The notes beneath the pieces were generated by a model. That model made no database searches. It was not told where the DNA came from and worked only from the letters and a program-made list of their open reading frames with translations. This document shows, in pieces, positions 13,033-26,678 of a stretch of DNA of 64,000 nt (position 1 is its first letter; every line of letters begins with the position of its first letter). The stretch spans positions 6,510,001-6,574,000 of the forward strand of contig JAPYXD010000553.1 in assembly GCA_030998225.1 (NCBI GenBank). Direction: 5' to 3'. Origin of the DNA: Diplolepis rosae (taxonomy: Eukaryota; Arthropoda; Insecta; Hymenoptera; Diplolepididae). The position numbers were made by a program, and so were the translations under genes.

Positions 13033-16000
13033 TTACTTGGCCACTTTATGAAAATTCTTATACTCCTAAGAATTCGCGCATTACTTGGCGACCCTTTTCA
13101 GGACAGAGTCCGGAAATCTCGCGTATTAGTAGGCCACTTAATAACAAGTCTTATACTCCTAAGAGTTCGCGCATTACTTGTCCACTCTTTTCAGGACAAA
13201 CTTCGTTTAACTCGCGTATTACGAGGCCACTTATGTTTTTATATCAGTCCTGAGGTCCATTGAACTCGCGCATTACATGGCCACCTTACTTAAAGTCAGA
13301 GTCCGGAAATCTCGCGTATTACTTGGCCACTTTATAAAAATTCTTATACTCCTAAGAATTCACGCATTACTTGGCGACTCTTTTCAGGACAGACTTCGTT
13401 TAACTCGCGTATTACGAGGCCACTTATGTTTTTATATCAGTCCTGAGGTCCATTGAACTCGCCCATTACATGGCCACCTAACTTAAAGTCAGAGACCGGA
13501 AATCTCGCGTATTACTTGGCCACTTTATAAAAATTCTTATACTCCTAAAAATTCGCGCATTACTTGGCCACTCTTTTCAGGACAGAGTCCGGAAATCTAG
13601 CGTATTAGTTAGCCACTTATGTATTTATATCAGTCCTGAGGTCCATTGAACTCGCGCATTACATGGCCACCTTACTTAAAGTCAGAGTACGGAAATCTCG
13701 CGTATTACTTGGCCACCTTACTTCAAGTCAGAGCCCGGAAATCTCGCGTATTACTTGGCCACTTTATAACAATTCTTATACTTCTAAGTATTCGCGCATT
13801 ACTTGACCACCTTACTTAAAGTCACAGTACGGAAATCTCGGGTATTATTTGGCCACTTTATAAAAATTATTATACTCCTAAGAATTCGCGCATTACTTGG
13901 CCACTCTTTTCAGGACAGAGTCCGGAAATCTCGCGTATTGGTAGGCCACTTTATAAAAAGTCTTATACTCCTAAGAATTCGCGCATTACTTGTCCAATCT
14001 TTTCAGGACAAACTTCGTTTAACTCGCGTATTACGAGGCCACTTATATATTTATATCAGTCCTGAGGTCCATTGAACTCAAGCATTACATGGCCACCTTA
14101 CTTAAAGTCAGAGTACGGAAATCTCGCGTATTACATGGCCACCTTCAAGTCAGAGCCCGGAAATCTCGCGTATTATTTGTCCACTTTATAAAAATTCTTA
14201 TACTCCTAAGAATTCGGGCATTACTTGGCCACTCTTTTCAGGACAGAGTCCGGAAATCTAGCGTATTAGTTAGCCACTTATGTATTTATATCAGTCCTGA
14301 GGTCCATTGAACTCGCGCATTACATGGCCACCTTACTTAAAGTCAGAGTACGGAAATCTCGCGTATTACTTGGCCACCTTACTTCAAGTCAGAGCCCGGA
14401 AATCTCGCGTATTACTTGGCCACTTTATAAAAATTCTTATACTCCTAAGAATTCGCGCATTACTTGGCCACCTTACTTAAAGTCACAGTACGGAAATCTC
14501 ACGTATTACTTGGCCACTTTATAAAAATTATCATACTCCTAAGAATTCGCGCATTACTTGGCCACTCTTTTCAAGACAGAGTCCGGAAATCTCACGTATT
14601 AGTAGGCCACTTAATAACAAGTCTTATACTCCTAAGAATTCGCGCATTACTTGTCCACTCTTTTCAGGACAGACTTCAATTACTCGCGTATTACGAGGCC
14701 ACTTATGTTTTTATATCAGTCCTGAGGTCCATTGAACTCGCGCATTACATGGCCACCTTACTTAAAGTCAGAGTCCGGAAATCTCTCGTAATACGTGGCC
14801 ACCTTACTACAATACACAGCCCGGAAATCTCGCGTATTAGTTGTCCACTTTATAAAAATTCTTAGACTCCTAAGAATTCACGCATTACTTGGCCACTCTT
14901 TTCAGGACAAACTCCCTTTAACTCGCGTATTACGAGGCCACTTATGTATTTATATCAGTCCTGAGGTCCATTGAACTCGCGCATTACATGGCCACCTTAC
15001 TTAAAGTCAGAGTCCGGAAATCTCGCGTATTGCTTGGCCAGCTTACTTCAAGTCAGAGCCCGGAAATCTCGCGTATTATTTGGCCACTTTATAAAAATTC
15101 TTATACTCCTAAGAACTCGCGCATTACTTGGCCACCTTACTTAAAGTCAGAGTCCGCAAATCTCGCGTATTTGTTGGCCACTTTATAACAATTCTTATAC
15201 TCCTAAGAATTCGCGCATTACTTGGCCACTCTTTTCAGGACAAACTTCCTTTAACTCGCGTAATACGAGGCCACTTATATATTTATATCAGTCCTGAGGT
15301 CCATTGAACTCGCGCATTACATGGCCACCTTACTTAAAGTCAGAGTACGGAAATCTCGCGTATTACTTGGCCACCTTACTTCAAGTCAGAGCCCGGAAAT
15401 CTCGCGTATTACTTGGCCACTTTATAAAAATTCTTATACTCCTAAGAATTCACGCATTACTTGGCCACTCTTTTCAGGACAAACTCCCTTTAACTCGCGT
15501 TTTACTTGGCAACTTATTTAATTATATCACTCCTGAGTTCCATTGAACTCGCGCATGTCTTGATTACATTTCTTAAAGGCAGAGTACGGACATCTCTCGT
15601 ATTTGTTGGCCACTTTATAAAAATTCTTATACTCCTAAGAATTCGCGCATTACTTGTCCAATCTTTTCAGGACAAACTTCGTTTAACTCGCGTATTACGA
15701 GGCCACTTATGTTTTTATATCAGTCCTGAGGTCCATTGAACTCGCCCATTACATGGCCACCTTACTTAAAGTCAGATTCCGGAAATCTCGCGTATTACTT
15801 GGCCACTTTATGAAAGTTCTCATACTCCTAAAAATTCACGCATTACTTGGCGACTCTTTTCAGCACAGACTTCGTTTAACTCGCGTATATCGAGGCCACT
15901 TATGTTTTTATATCAGTCCTGAGGTCCATTGAACTCGCGCATTACATGGCCACCTTACTTAAAGTCAGAGTCCGGAAATCTCGCGTATTACTTGGCCACC

Positions 16001-17226
16001 TTACTTCAAGTCAGAGCCCGGAAATCTCGCGTATTATTTGTCCACTTTATAAAAATTCTTATACTCCTAAGAATTCGCGCATTACTTGGCCACCTTACTT
16101 AAAGTCAGATAACGGAAATCTCGCGTATTACTTGGGCACTTTATAAAAATTCTTATACTTCTAAGAATTCACGCATTACTTGGCGACTCTTTTCAGGACA
16201 GACTTCGTTTAACTCGCGTATTACGAGGCCACTTATGTTTTTATATCAGTCCTGAGGTCCATTGAACTCGCGCATTACATGGCCACCTTACTTAAAGTCA
16301 GAGTCCGCAAATCTCGCGTATTTGTTGGCCACTTTATAACAATTCTTATACTCCTAAGAATTCGCGCATTACTTGGCCACTCTTTTCAGGACAAACTTCG
16401 TTTAACTCGCGCATTACTTGACCACCTTATTTAAAATCAGAGTCCGGAAATCTCGCGTATTACTTGGCCACCTTACTTCAAGTCAGAGCCCGGAAATCTC
16501 GGGAATTATTTGGCCACTTTATAAAAATTCTTATACTCCTAAGAACTCGCGCATTACTTGGCCACCTTACTTAAAGTCAGATAACGGAAATCTCGCGTAT
16601 TACTTGGCCACTTTATAAAAATTCTTATACTTCTAAGAATTCACGCATTACTTGGCGACTCTTTTCAGGACAGACTTCGTTTAACTCGCGTATTACGAGG
16701 CCACTTATGTTTTTATATCAGTCCTGAGGTCCATTGAACTCGCGCATTAAATGGCCACCTAACTTAAAGTCCGAGACCGGAAATCTCGCGCATTACTTGG
16801 CCACTTTATAAAAATTCTTATACTCCTAAGAATTCACGCATTACCTGGCGACTCTTTTCAGGACAGACTTCGTTTAACTCGCGTATTACGAGGCCACTTA
16901 TGTTTTTATATCAGTCCTGAGGTCCATTGAACTCGCGCATTACTTGATCACCTTACTTAAAGTCAGAGTACGGAAATCTCACGTATTACTTGCCCACTTT
17001 ATAAAAATTCTTACACTCCTAAGAATTCGCGCATTACTTGGTCACCTTACTTAAAGTCAGAGTCCGTAAATTACGCGTATTACTTGCCCACTTTATGAAA
17101 ATTCTTATACTCCTAAGATTTCGCGCATTACTTGGCGACTCTTTTCAGGACAAACTTCGTTTAACTCGCGTATTACGAGGCCATTTATGTTTTTATATCA
17201 GTCTTGAGGTCCATTGAACTCGCGCA
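13033..17226 (+). repeat. Super-unit III (about 4.2 kb, shortened)
   Basis: It begins like II at offset 6970, then lacks the 381-bp module of 6496-6876. M2 is at 15556 in an altered form (CATGTCTTGATTAC). The doublet at 16275 is the 472-bp form lacking C'-E, and M3 is at 16747. A slipped A' unit near 14136 has lost four bases (GGCCACCTTCAAGTC). A mutated patch lies at about 14780-14870. Confidence 0.72.
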
Positions 17227-18276
17227 TTACATGGCCACCTTACTTAAAGTCAGAGTCCGGAAATCTCGCGTATTACTTGGCCACCTTACTTCAAGTCAGA
17301 GCCCGGAAATCTTGCGTATTATTTGTCCACTTTATAAAAATTCTTATACTCCTAAGAATTCGCGCATTACTTGGACACTCTTTTCAGGACAAACTTCGTT
17401 TAACTCGCGTATTACGAGGCCATTTATGTTTTTATATCAGTCTTGAGGTCCATTGAACTCGCGCATTACATGGCCACCTTACTTAAAGTCAGAGTCCGGA
17501 ATTCTCGCGTATTAGTTGGCCACCTTACTTCAAGTCAGAGCCCGGAAATCTCGCGTATTATTTGTCCACTTTATAAAAATTCTTATACTCCTAAGAATTC
17601 GCGCATTACTTGGACACTCTTTTCAGGACAAACTTCGTTTAACTCGCGTATTACGAGGCCACTTATATATTTATATCAGTCCTGAGGTCCATTGAACTCG
17701 CGCATTACTTGGCCACCTTACTTAAAGTCAGAGTCCGGAAATCTCGCGTATTACTTGGCCACCTTACTTCAAGTCAGAGCTAGGAAATCTCGGGAATTAT
17801 TTGGCCACTTTATAAAAATTCTTATACTCCTAAGAACTCGCGCATTACTTGGCCACTCTTTTCAGGACAGAATCCGGAATTCTCGCGTATTAGTTGGCCA
17901 CTTATGTATTTATATCAGTCCTGAGGTCCATTGAACTCGCGCATTACTTGATCACCTTATTTAAAGTCAGAGTCCGGAAATCTCGCGTATTACTTGGCCA
18001 CCTTACTTCAAGTCAGAGCCCGGAAATCTCGGGAATTATTTGGCCACTTTATAAAAATTCTTATACTCCTAAGAACTCGCGCATTACTTGGCCACCTTAC
18101 TTAAAGTCAGATAACGGAAATCTCGCGTATTACTTGGCCACTTTATAAAAATTCTTATACTCCTAAGAACTCGCGCATTACTTGGCCACTCTTTTCAGGA
18201 CGGACTTCGTTTAACTCGCGTGTTTCGAGGCCACTTATGTTTTTATATCAGTCTTGAGGTCCATTGAACTCGCGCA
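17227..18276 (+). repeat. Local 811-bp duplication and 239-bp modules
   Basis: Modules starting at 17227 and 17466 are AA'BCD copies with the GGCCATTTATG / CTTGAGG form of D. The block from 17466 aligns with 18277 onward at offset 811, ending near 18.96 kb. It marks the switch from the M3-tagged to the M1-tagged domain. Confidence 0.75.
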
Positions 18277-18515
18277 TTACATGGCCACCTTACTTAAAGT
18301 CAGAGTCCGGAAATCTCGCGTATTACTTGGCCACCTTACTTCAAGTCAGAGCCCGGAAATCTCGCGTATTATTTGTCCACTTTATAAAAATTCTTATACT
18401 CCTAAGAATTCGCGCATTACTTGGACACTCTTTTCAGGACAAACTTCGTTTAACTCGCGTATTACGAGGCCACTTATATATTTATATCAGTCCTGAGGTC
18501 CATTGAACTCGCGCA
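18277..18515 (+). repeat. Module AA'BCD (239 bp)
   Basis: This is the basic module plus one A' (193+46). The next module starts exactly 239 bases later, at 18516. Tandem runs of this module occur at 17227-17465 followed by a further copy from 17466, and at 53871-54109 followed by 54110-54348. Confidence 0.9.
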
Positions 18516-19133
18516 TTACTTGGCCACCTTACTTAAAGTCAGAGTCCGGAAATCTCGCGTATTACTTGGCCACCTTACTTCAAGTCAGAGCCCGGAAATC
18601 TCGGGAATTATTTGGCCACTTTATAAAAATTCTTATACTCCTAAGAACTCGCGCATTACTTGGCCACTCTTTTCAGGACAGAGTCCGGAATTCTCGCGTA
18701 TTAGTTGGCCACTTATGTATTTATATCAGTCCTGAGGTCCATTGAACTCGCGCATTACTTGATCACCTTATTTAAAGTCAGAGTCCGGAAATCTCGCGTA
18801 TTACTTGGCCACCTTACTTCAAGTCAGAGCCCGGAAATCTCGGGAATTATTTGGCCACTTTATAAAAATTCTTATACTCCTAAGAACTCGCGCATTACTT
18901 GGCCACCTTACTTAAAGTCAGATAACGGAAATCTCGCGTATTACTTGGCCACTTTATAAAAGTTCTTATACTCCTAAGAATTCGCGCATTACTTGGCCAC
19001 TCTTTTCAGGACGGACTTCGTTTAACTCGCGTATTACGAGGTCACTTATATACTTATATCAGTCCTGAGGTCCATTGAACTCGCGCATTACTTGGCCACC
19101 TTACTTAAAGTCAGAGTCCGCAAATCTCGCGTA

Positions 19134-19180
19134 TTTGTTGGCCACATAATAGGATTCTTATACTCCTAAGAATTCGCGCA
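19134..19180 (+). repeat. Marker unit M1 (47-bp B variant, 5 copies)
   Basis: A rare B unit with CACATAATAGGATTC in place of CACTTTATAAAAATTC, one base short of normal. It occurs only at 19134, 22905, 27536, 47897 and 55207. It lies once in each of S1, S2, S3, U3 and U5, so it tags one super-unit lineage. The spacing 22905 to 27536 is 4631 and 47897 to 55207 is 7310, matching the super-unit periods. Confidence 0.9.
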
Positions 19181-19510
19181 TTACTTGGCGACTCTTTTTA
19201 GGCAGAGTCCGGAAATCTCGCGAATTAGTTGGCCACTTAATAACAAGTCTTATACTCCTAAGAGTTCGCGCATTACTTGTCCACTCTTTTCAGGACAAAC
19301 TTCGTTTAACTCGCGTATTACGAGGCCACTTATGTTTTTATATCAGTCCTGAGGTCCATTGAACTCGCGCATTACATGGCCACCTTACTTAAAGTCAGAG
19401 TCCGGAAATCTCGCGTATTACTTGGCCACTTTATAAAAATTCTGATACTCCTAAGAATTCACGCATTACCTGGCGACTCTTTTCAGGACGGACTTCGTTT
19501 AACTCGCGTA

Positions 19511-19564
19511 TTACGAGGCCACTTATGTTTTTATATCAGTCCTGAGGTCCATTGAACTCGCGCA
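19511..19564 (+). repeat. Type copy of subunit class D (54 bp)
   Basis: Anchor TTACGAGGCCAC, then TTATGTTTTTATATCAGTCC, TGAGGTCCATTGAACTCGCG and CA. D closes almost every module and is the longest class. It resembles B with a short extra segment: both have TCCTRAG before the closing CGCGCA. Variants include TATGTATTTATATC, TATATATTTATATC, GGCCATTTATG with CTTGAGG, TTAGTTAGCCAC after C', and CTGTGGTCC before M2 units. Confidence 0.92.
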
Positions 19565-22047
19565 TTACTTGATCACCTTATTTAAAGTCAGAGTCCGGAA
19601 ATCTCGCGTATTACTTGGCTACTTTATAAAAATTCTTATACCCCTAAGGACTCGCGCATTACTTGGCCACCTTACTTAAAGTCAGAGTACGGAAATCTCA
19701 CGTATTACTTGCCCACTTTATAAAAATTCTTACACTCCTAAGAATTCGCGCATTACTTGGTCACCTTACTTAAAGTCAGAGTCCGTAAATTACGCGTATT
19801 ACTTGCCCACTTTATGAAAATTCTTATACTCCTAAGATTTCGCGCATTACTTGGCGACTCTTTTCAGGACAGAGTCCGGAAATCTCGGGAATTAGTTGGC
19901 CACTTAATAACAAGTCTTATACTCCTAAGAGTTCGGGCATTACTTGTCCACTCTTTTCAGGACAAACTTCGTTTAACTCGCGTATTACGAGGCCATTTAT
20001 GTTTTTATATCAGTCTTGAGGTCCATTGAACTCGCGCATTACATGGCCACCTTACTTAAAGTCAGAGTCCGGAAATCTCGCGTATTACTTGGCCACTTTA
20101 TAAAAATTCTTATACTCCTAAGAATTCACGCATTACTTGGCGACTCTTTTCAGGACAAACTTCGTTTAACTCGCGTATTACGAGGCCATTTATGTTTTTA
20201 TATCAGTCTTGAGGTCCATTGAACTCGCGCATTACATGGCCACCTTACTTAAAGTCAGAGTCCGGAAATCTCGCGTATTACTTGGCCACCTTACTTCAAG
20301 TCAGAGCCCGGAAATCTCGCGTATTATTTGTCCACTTTATAAAAATTCTTATACTCCTAAGAATTCGCGCATTACTTGGCGACTCTTTTCAGGACAGAGT
20401 CCGGAAATCTCACGTATTAGTTAGCCACTTATGTATTTATATCAGTCCTGAGGTCCATTGAACTCGCGCATTACATGGCCACCTTACTTAAAGTCAGAGT
20501 CCGGAAATCTCGCGTATTACTTGGCCACCTTACTTCAATTCAGAGCCCGGAAATCTCGCGTATTCTTTGGCCACTTTATAAAAATTCTTACACTCCTAAG
20601 AACTCGCGCATTACTTGGCCACCTTACTTAAAGTCACAGTACGGAAATCTCGGGTATTATTTGGCCACTTTATAAAAATTATTATACTCCTAAGAATTCG
20701 CGCATTACTTGGCCACTGTTTTCAGGACAGAGTCCGGAAATCTCGCATATTAGTAGGCCACTTAATAACAAGTCTTATACTCCTAAGAGTTCGCGCATTA
20801 CTTGCCCACTCTTTCCAGGACAAACTTCATTTAACTCGCGTATTACGAGGCCACTTATGTTTTTATATCAGTCCTGAGGTCCATTGAACTCGCGCATTAC
20901 ATGGCCATCTTACTTAAAGTCAGAGTACGGAAATCTCGCGTATTACTTGTCCACCTTACTTCAAGTCAGAGCCCGGAAATCTCGCGTATTACTTGGCCAC
21001 TTTATAACAATTCTTATACTTCTAAGAATCCACGCATTACTTGGCCACTCTTTTCAGGACAAACTCCCTTTAACTCGCGTTTTACTTGGCAACTTATGTA
21101 TTTATATCAGTCCTGTGGTCCATTGAACTCGCGCATTACTTGATTACATTTCTTAAAGGCAGAGTCCGGAAATCTCGCGTATTACTTGGCCACTTTATAA
21201 AAATTAATATACTCCTAAGAATTCGCGCAATACTTGCCCACTCTTTTCAGGACAAACTTCATTTAACTCGCGTATTACGAGGCCACTTATGTTTTTATAT
21301 CAGTCCTGAGGTCCAATGAACTCGCGCATTACATGGCCACCTTACTTAAAGTCAGAGTCCGGAAATCTCGCGCATTACTTGGCCACTTTATAAAAATTCT
21401 TATACTCCTAAGAATTCACGCATTACTTGGCGACTCTTTTCAGGACAAACTTCGTTTAACTCGCGTATTACGAGGCCACATATGTTTTTATATCAGTCCT
21501 GAGGTCCATTGAACTTGCGCATTACATGGCCACCTTACTTAAAGTCAGAGTCCGGAAATCTCGCGTATTACTTGGCCACCTTACTTCAAGTCAGAGCCCG
21601 GAAATTTCGCGTATTATTTGTCCACTTTATAAAAATTCTTATACTCCTAAGAATTCGCGCATTACTTGGACACTCATTTCAGGACAAACTTCGTTTAACT
21701 CGCGTATTACGAGGCCACTTATGTTTTTATATCAGTCCTGAGGTCCATTGAACTCGCGCATTACTTGGCCACCTTACTTCAAGTCAGAGTCCGGAAATCT
21801 CGCGTATTATTTGTCCACTTTATAAAAATTCTTATACTCCTAAGAACTCGCGCATTACTTGGCCACCTTACTTAAAGTCAGAGAACGGAAATCTCGCGTA
21901 TTACTTGGCCACTTTATGAAAGTTCTTATACTCCTAAGAATTCGCGCATTACCTGGCGACTCTTTTCAGGACAAACTTCGTTTAACTCGCGTATTACGAG
22001 GCCATTTATGTTTTTATATCAGTCTTGAGGTCCATTGAACTCGCGCA

Positions 22048-25000
22048 TTACATGGCCACCTTACTTAAAGTCAGAGTCCGGAAATCTCGCGTATTACTTG
22101 GCCACCTTACTTCAAGTCAGAGCCCGGAAATCTTGCGTACTATTTGTCCACTTTATAAAAATTCTTATACTCCTAAGAATTCGCGCATTACTTGGACACT
22201 CTTTTCAGGACAAACTTCGTTTAACTCGCGTATTACGAGGCCACTTATATATTTATATCAGTCCTGAGGTCCATTGAACTCGCGCATTACTTGGCCACCT
22301 TACTTAAAGTCAGAGTCCGGAAATCTCGCGTATTACTTGGCCACCTTACTTAAAGTCAGAGTCCGTAAATCTCGCGTATTACTTGGCCACTTTATAAAAA
22401 TTCTTATACTCCTAAGAATTCGCGCATTACTTGGCCACTCTTTTCAGGACAGAGTCCGGAATTCTCGCGTATTAGTTGGCCACTTATGTATTTATATCAG
22501 TCCTGAGGTCCATTGAACTCGCGCATTACTTGATCACCTTATTTAAAGTCAGAGTCCGGAAATCTCGCGTATTACTTGGCCACCTTACTTCAAGTCAGAG
22601 CCCGGAAATCTCGGGAATTATTTGGCCACTTTATAAAAATTCTTATACTCCTAAGAACTCGCGCATTACTTGGCCACCTTACTTAAAGTCAGATAACGGA
22701 AATCTCGCGTATTACTTGGCCACTTTATGAAAGTTCTTATACTTCTAAGAATTCACGCATTACTTGGCCACTCTTTTCAGGACGGACTTCGTTTAACTCG
22801 CGTATTACGAGGTCACTTATATACTTATATCAGTCCTGAGGTCCATTGAACTCGCGCATTACTTGGCCACCTTACTTAAAGTCAGAGTCCGCAAATCTCG
22901 CGTATTTGTTGGCCACATAATAGGATTCTTATACTCCTAAGAATTCGCGCATTACTTGGCGACTCTTTTTAGGACAGAGTACGAAAATCTCGCGTATTAC
23001 TTGGCCACTTTATAAAAAGTCTTATACTCCTAAGAGTTCGCGCATTACTTGTCCACTCTTTTCAGGACAAACTTCGTTTAACTCGCGTATTACGAGGCCA
23101 CTTATGTTTTTATATCAGTCCTGAGGTCCATTGAACTCGCGCATTACATGGCCACCTTACTTAAAGTCAGAGTCCGGAAATCTCGCGTATTACTTGGCCA
23201 CTTTATAAAAATTCTTATACTCCTAAGAATTCACGCATTACCTGGCGACTCTTTTCAGGACAGACTTCGTTTAACTCGCGTATTACGAGGCCACTTATGT
23301 TTTTATATCAGTCCTGAGGTCCATTGAACTCGCGCATTACTTGATCACCTTACTTAAAGTCAGAGTACGGAAATCTCGCGTATTACTTGGCCACTTTATG
23401 AAAATTCTTATACTCCTAAGAATTCGCGCATTACATGGCCACCTTACTTAAAGTCAGAGTACGGAAATCTCACGTATTACTTGCCCACTTTATAAAAATT
23501 CTTACACTCCTAAGAATTCGCGCATTACTTGGTCACCTTACTTAAAGTCAGAGTCCGTAAATTACGCGTATTACTTGCCCACTTTATGAAAATTCTTATA
23601 CTCCTAAGATTTCGCGCATTACTTGGCGACTCTTTTCAGGACAGAGTCCGGAAATCTCGGGAATTAGTTGGCCACTTAATAACAAGTCTTATACTCCTAA
23701 GAGTTCGGGCATTACTTGTCCACTCTTTTCAGGACAAACTTCGTTTAACTCGCGTATTACGAGGCCATTTATGTTTTTATATCAGTCTTGAGGTCCATTG
23801 AACTCGCGCATTACATGGCCACCTTACTTAAAGTCAGAGTCCGGAAATCTCGCGCATTACTTGGCCACTTTATAAAAATTCTTATACTCCTAAGAATTCA
23901 CGCATTACTTGGCGACTCTTTTCAGGACAGACTTCGTTTAACTCGCGTATTACGAGGCCATTTATGTTTTTATATCAGTCTTGAGGTCCATTGAACTCGC
24001 GCATTACATGGCCACCTTACTTAAAGTCAGAGTCCGGAAATCTCGCGTATTACTTGGCCACCTTACTTCAAGTCAGAGCCCGGAAATCTTGCGTACTATT
24101 TGTCCACTTTATAAAAATTCTTATACTCCTAAGAATTCGCGCATTACTTGGCCACTCTTTTCAGGACAGAGTCCGGAAATCTAGCGTATTAGTTAGCCAC
24201 TTATGTATTTATATCAGTCCTGAGGTCCATTGAACTCGCGCATTACATGGCCACCTTACTTAAAGTCAGAGTCCGGAAATCTCGCGTATTACTTGGCCAC
24301 CTTACTTCAAGTCAGAGCCCGGAAATCTCGCGTATTATTTGGCCACTTTATAAAAATTCTTATACTCCTAAGAACTCGCGCATTACTTGGCCACCTTACT
24401 TAAAGTCACAGTACGGAAATCTCGGGTATTATTTGGACACTTTATAAAAATTATTATACTCCTAAGAATTCGCGCATTACTTGGCCACTCTTTTCAGGAC
24501 AGAGTCCGGAAATCTCGCGTATTAGTTGGCAACTTATGTATTTATATCAGTCCTGAGGTCCATTGAACTCGCGCATTACATGGCCCCCTTACTTAAAGTC
24601 AGAGTCCGGAAATCTCGCGTATTACTTGGCCACCTTACTTCAAGTCAGAGCCCGGAAATCTCGCGAATTATTTGGCCACTTTATAAAAATTCTTATACTC
24701 CTAAGAACTCGCGCATTACATGGCCACCTTACTTAAAGTCAGAGTCCGCAAATCTCGCGTATTTGTTGGCCACTTTATAATAATTCTTATACTCCTAAGA
24801 ATTCGCGCATTACTTGGCGACTCTTTTCAGGACAGAGTCCGGAAATCTCGCGTATTAGTTGGCAACTTATGTATTTATATCAGTCCTGAGGTCCATTGGA
24901 CTCGCGCATTACATGGCCACCTTACTTAAAGTCAGAGTCCGGAAATCTCGCGTATTACTTGGCCACCTTACTTCAAGTCAGAGCCCGGAAATCTCGCGTA

Positions 25001-26678
25001 TTATTTGGCCACTTTATAAAAATTCTTATACTCCTAAGAACTCGCGCATTACTTGGCCACCTTACTTAAAGTCAGAGTCCGGAAATCTCGCGTATTTGTT
25101 GGCCACTTTATAATAATTCTTATACTCCTAAGAATTCGCGCATTACTTGGCGACTCTTTTCAGGAAAGAGTCCGGAAATCTCGCATATTAGTAGGCCACT
25201 TAATAACAAGTCTTATACTCCTAAGTGTTCGCGCATTACTTGCCCACTCTTTTCAGGACAAACTTCATTTAACTCGCGTATTACGTGGACACTTATGTTT
25301 TTATATCAGTCCCGAGGTCCATTGAACTCGCGCATTACATGGCCACCTTACTTAAAGTCAGAGTCCGGAAAAATCGCGTATTACTTGTCCACCTTACTTC
25401 AAGTCAGAGCCCTGAAATCTCGCGTATTATTTGACCACTTTATAAAAATTCTTATACTCCTAAGAATTCACGCATTACTTGGCCACTCTTTTCAGGACAA
25501 ACTCCCTTTAACTCGCGTTTTACTTGGCAACTTATGTATTTATATCAGTCCTGTGGTCCATTGAACTCGCGCATTACTTGATTACATTTCTTAAAGGCAG
25601 AGTCCGGAAATCTCGCGTATTACTTGGCCACTTTATAAAAATTCTTATACTCCTAAGAATTCACGCATTACTTGGCCACTCTTTTCAGGACAAACTCCCT
25701 TTAACTCGCGTTTTACTTGGCAACTTATGTATTTATATCAGTCCTGTGGTCCATTGAACTCGCGCATTACTTGATTACATTTCTTAAAGGCAGAGTCCGG
25801 AAATCTCGCGTATTACTTGGCCACTTTATGAAAGTTCTTATACTCCTAAGAATTCGCGCAATACTTGCCCACTCTTTTCAGGACAAACTTCATTTAACTC
25901 GCGTATTACGAGGCCACTTATGTTTTTATATCAGTCCTGAGGTCCATTGAACTCGCGCATTACATGGCCACCTTACTTAAAGTCAGAGTCCGGAAATCTC
26001 GCGTATTACTTGGCCACTTTATGAAAGTTCTTATACTCCTAAAAATTCACTCATTACTTGGCGACTCTTTTCAGGACAGACTTCGTTTAACTCGCGTATT
26101 ACGAGGCCACTTATGTTTTTATATCAGTCCTGAGGTCCATTGAACTTGCGCATTACATGGCCACCTTACTTAAGGTCAGAGTCCGGAAATATCGCGTATT
26201 ACTTGGCCACCTTACTTCAAGTCAGAGCCCGGAAATCTCGCGTATTATTTGTCCACTTTATAAAAATTCTTATACTCCTAAGAATTCGCGCATTACTTGG
26301 ACACTCATTTCAGGACAAACTTCGTTTAACTCGCGTATTACGAGGCCACTTATGTTTTTATATCAGTCCTGAGGTCCATTGAACTCGCGCATTACATGGC
26401 CACCTTACTTTAAGTCAGTGTCCGGAAATCTCGCGTATTATTTGTCCAGTTTATAAAAATTCTTATACTCCTAAGAATTCGCGCATTACTTGGCCACGTT
26501 AATTAAAGTCAGAGAACGGAAATCTCGCGTATTATTTGTCCACTTTATGAAAGTTCTTATACTCCTAAGAATTCGCGCATTACTTGGCCACTCTTTTCAG
26601 GACGGACTTCGTTTAACTCGCGTATTACGAGGCCATTTATGTTTTTATATCAGTCTTGAGGTCCATTGAACTCGCGCA
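22048..26678 (+). repeat. Super-unit S2 (4631 bp)
   Basis: The longest S copy. M1 is at 22905; M2 is present twice in direct succession (25574 and 25767) because a 193-bp module is duplicated. Positions 23.3-25.76 kb reappear at 55.4-57.87 kb with a constant offset of 32110. The offset to S3 is a constant 4631 from about 22.0 kb to 25.5 kb, and the 90-codon frame at 23529 translates identically in S3 at 28160. Confidence 0.82.

Larger units (their letters stand above)
18277..22047 (+). repeat. Super-unit S1 (3771 bp)
   Basis: First of three tandem copies. Equivalent A units start at 18277, 22048 and 26679. S1 carries M1 at 19134 and M2 at 21136. A one-base deletion at about 19200 (TTTTTAGGCAGAG) makes the offset change from 3771 to 3772. 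Relative to S2 it lacks two 333-bp modules and one 193-bp module, a total of 859 bp. Confidence 0.82.

Noticed and set aside
14136..14152. Truncated A unit (GGCCACCTTCAAGTC) as a mobile-element junction
   Set aside because: A four-base loss between short direct repeats (CTTACTT) explains it; both sides are normal satellite.
17180..17200. ATTTATGTTTT in some D units matches the budding-yeast ARS consensus
   Set aside because: An 11-mer match in AT-rich DNA is weak, most D units have CTTATGTTTTT instead, and nothing else suggests a yeast genome.
18190..18236. C/D pair with CGTGTTTCGAGG as an exact CENP-B box or new subunit class
   Set aside because: It has only a few substitutions from normal C/D, and the CGGG of the box is still absent.
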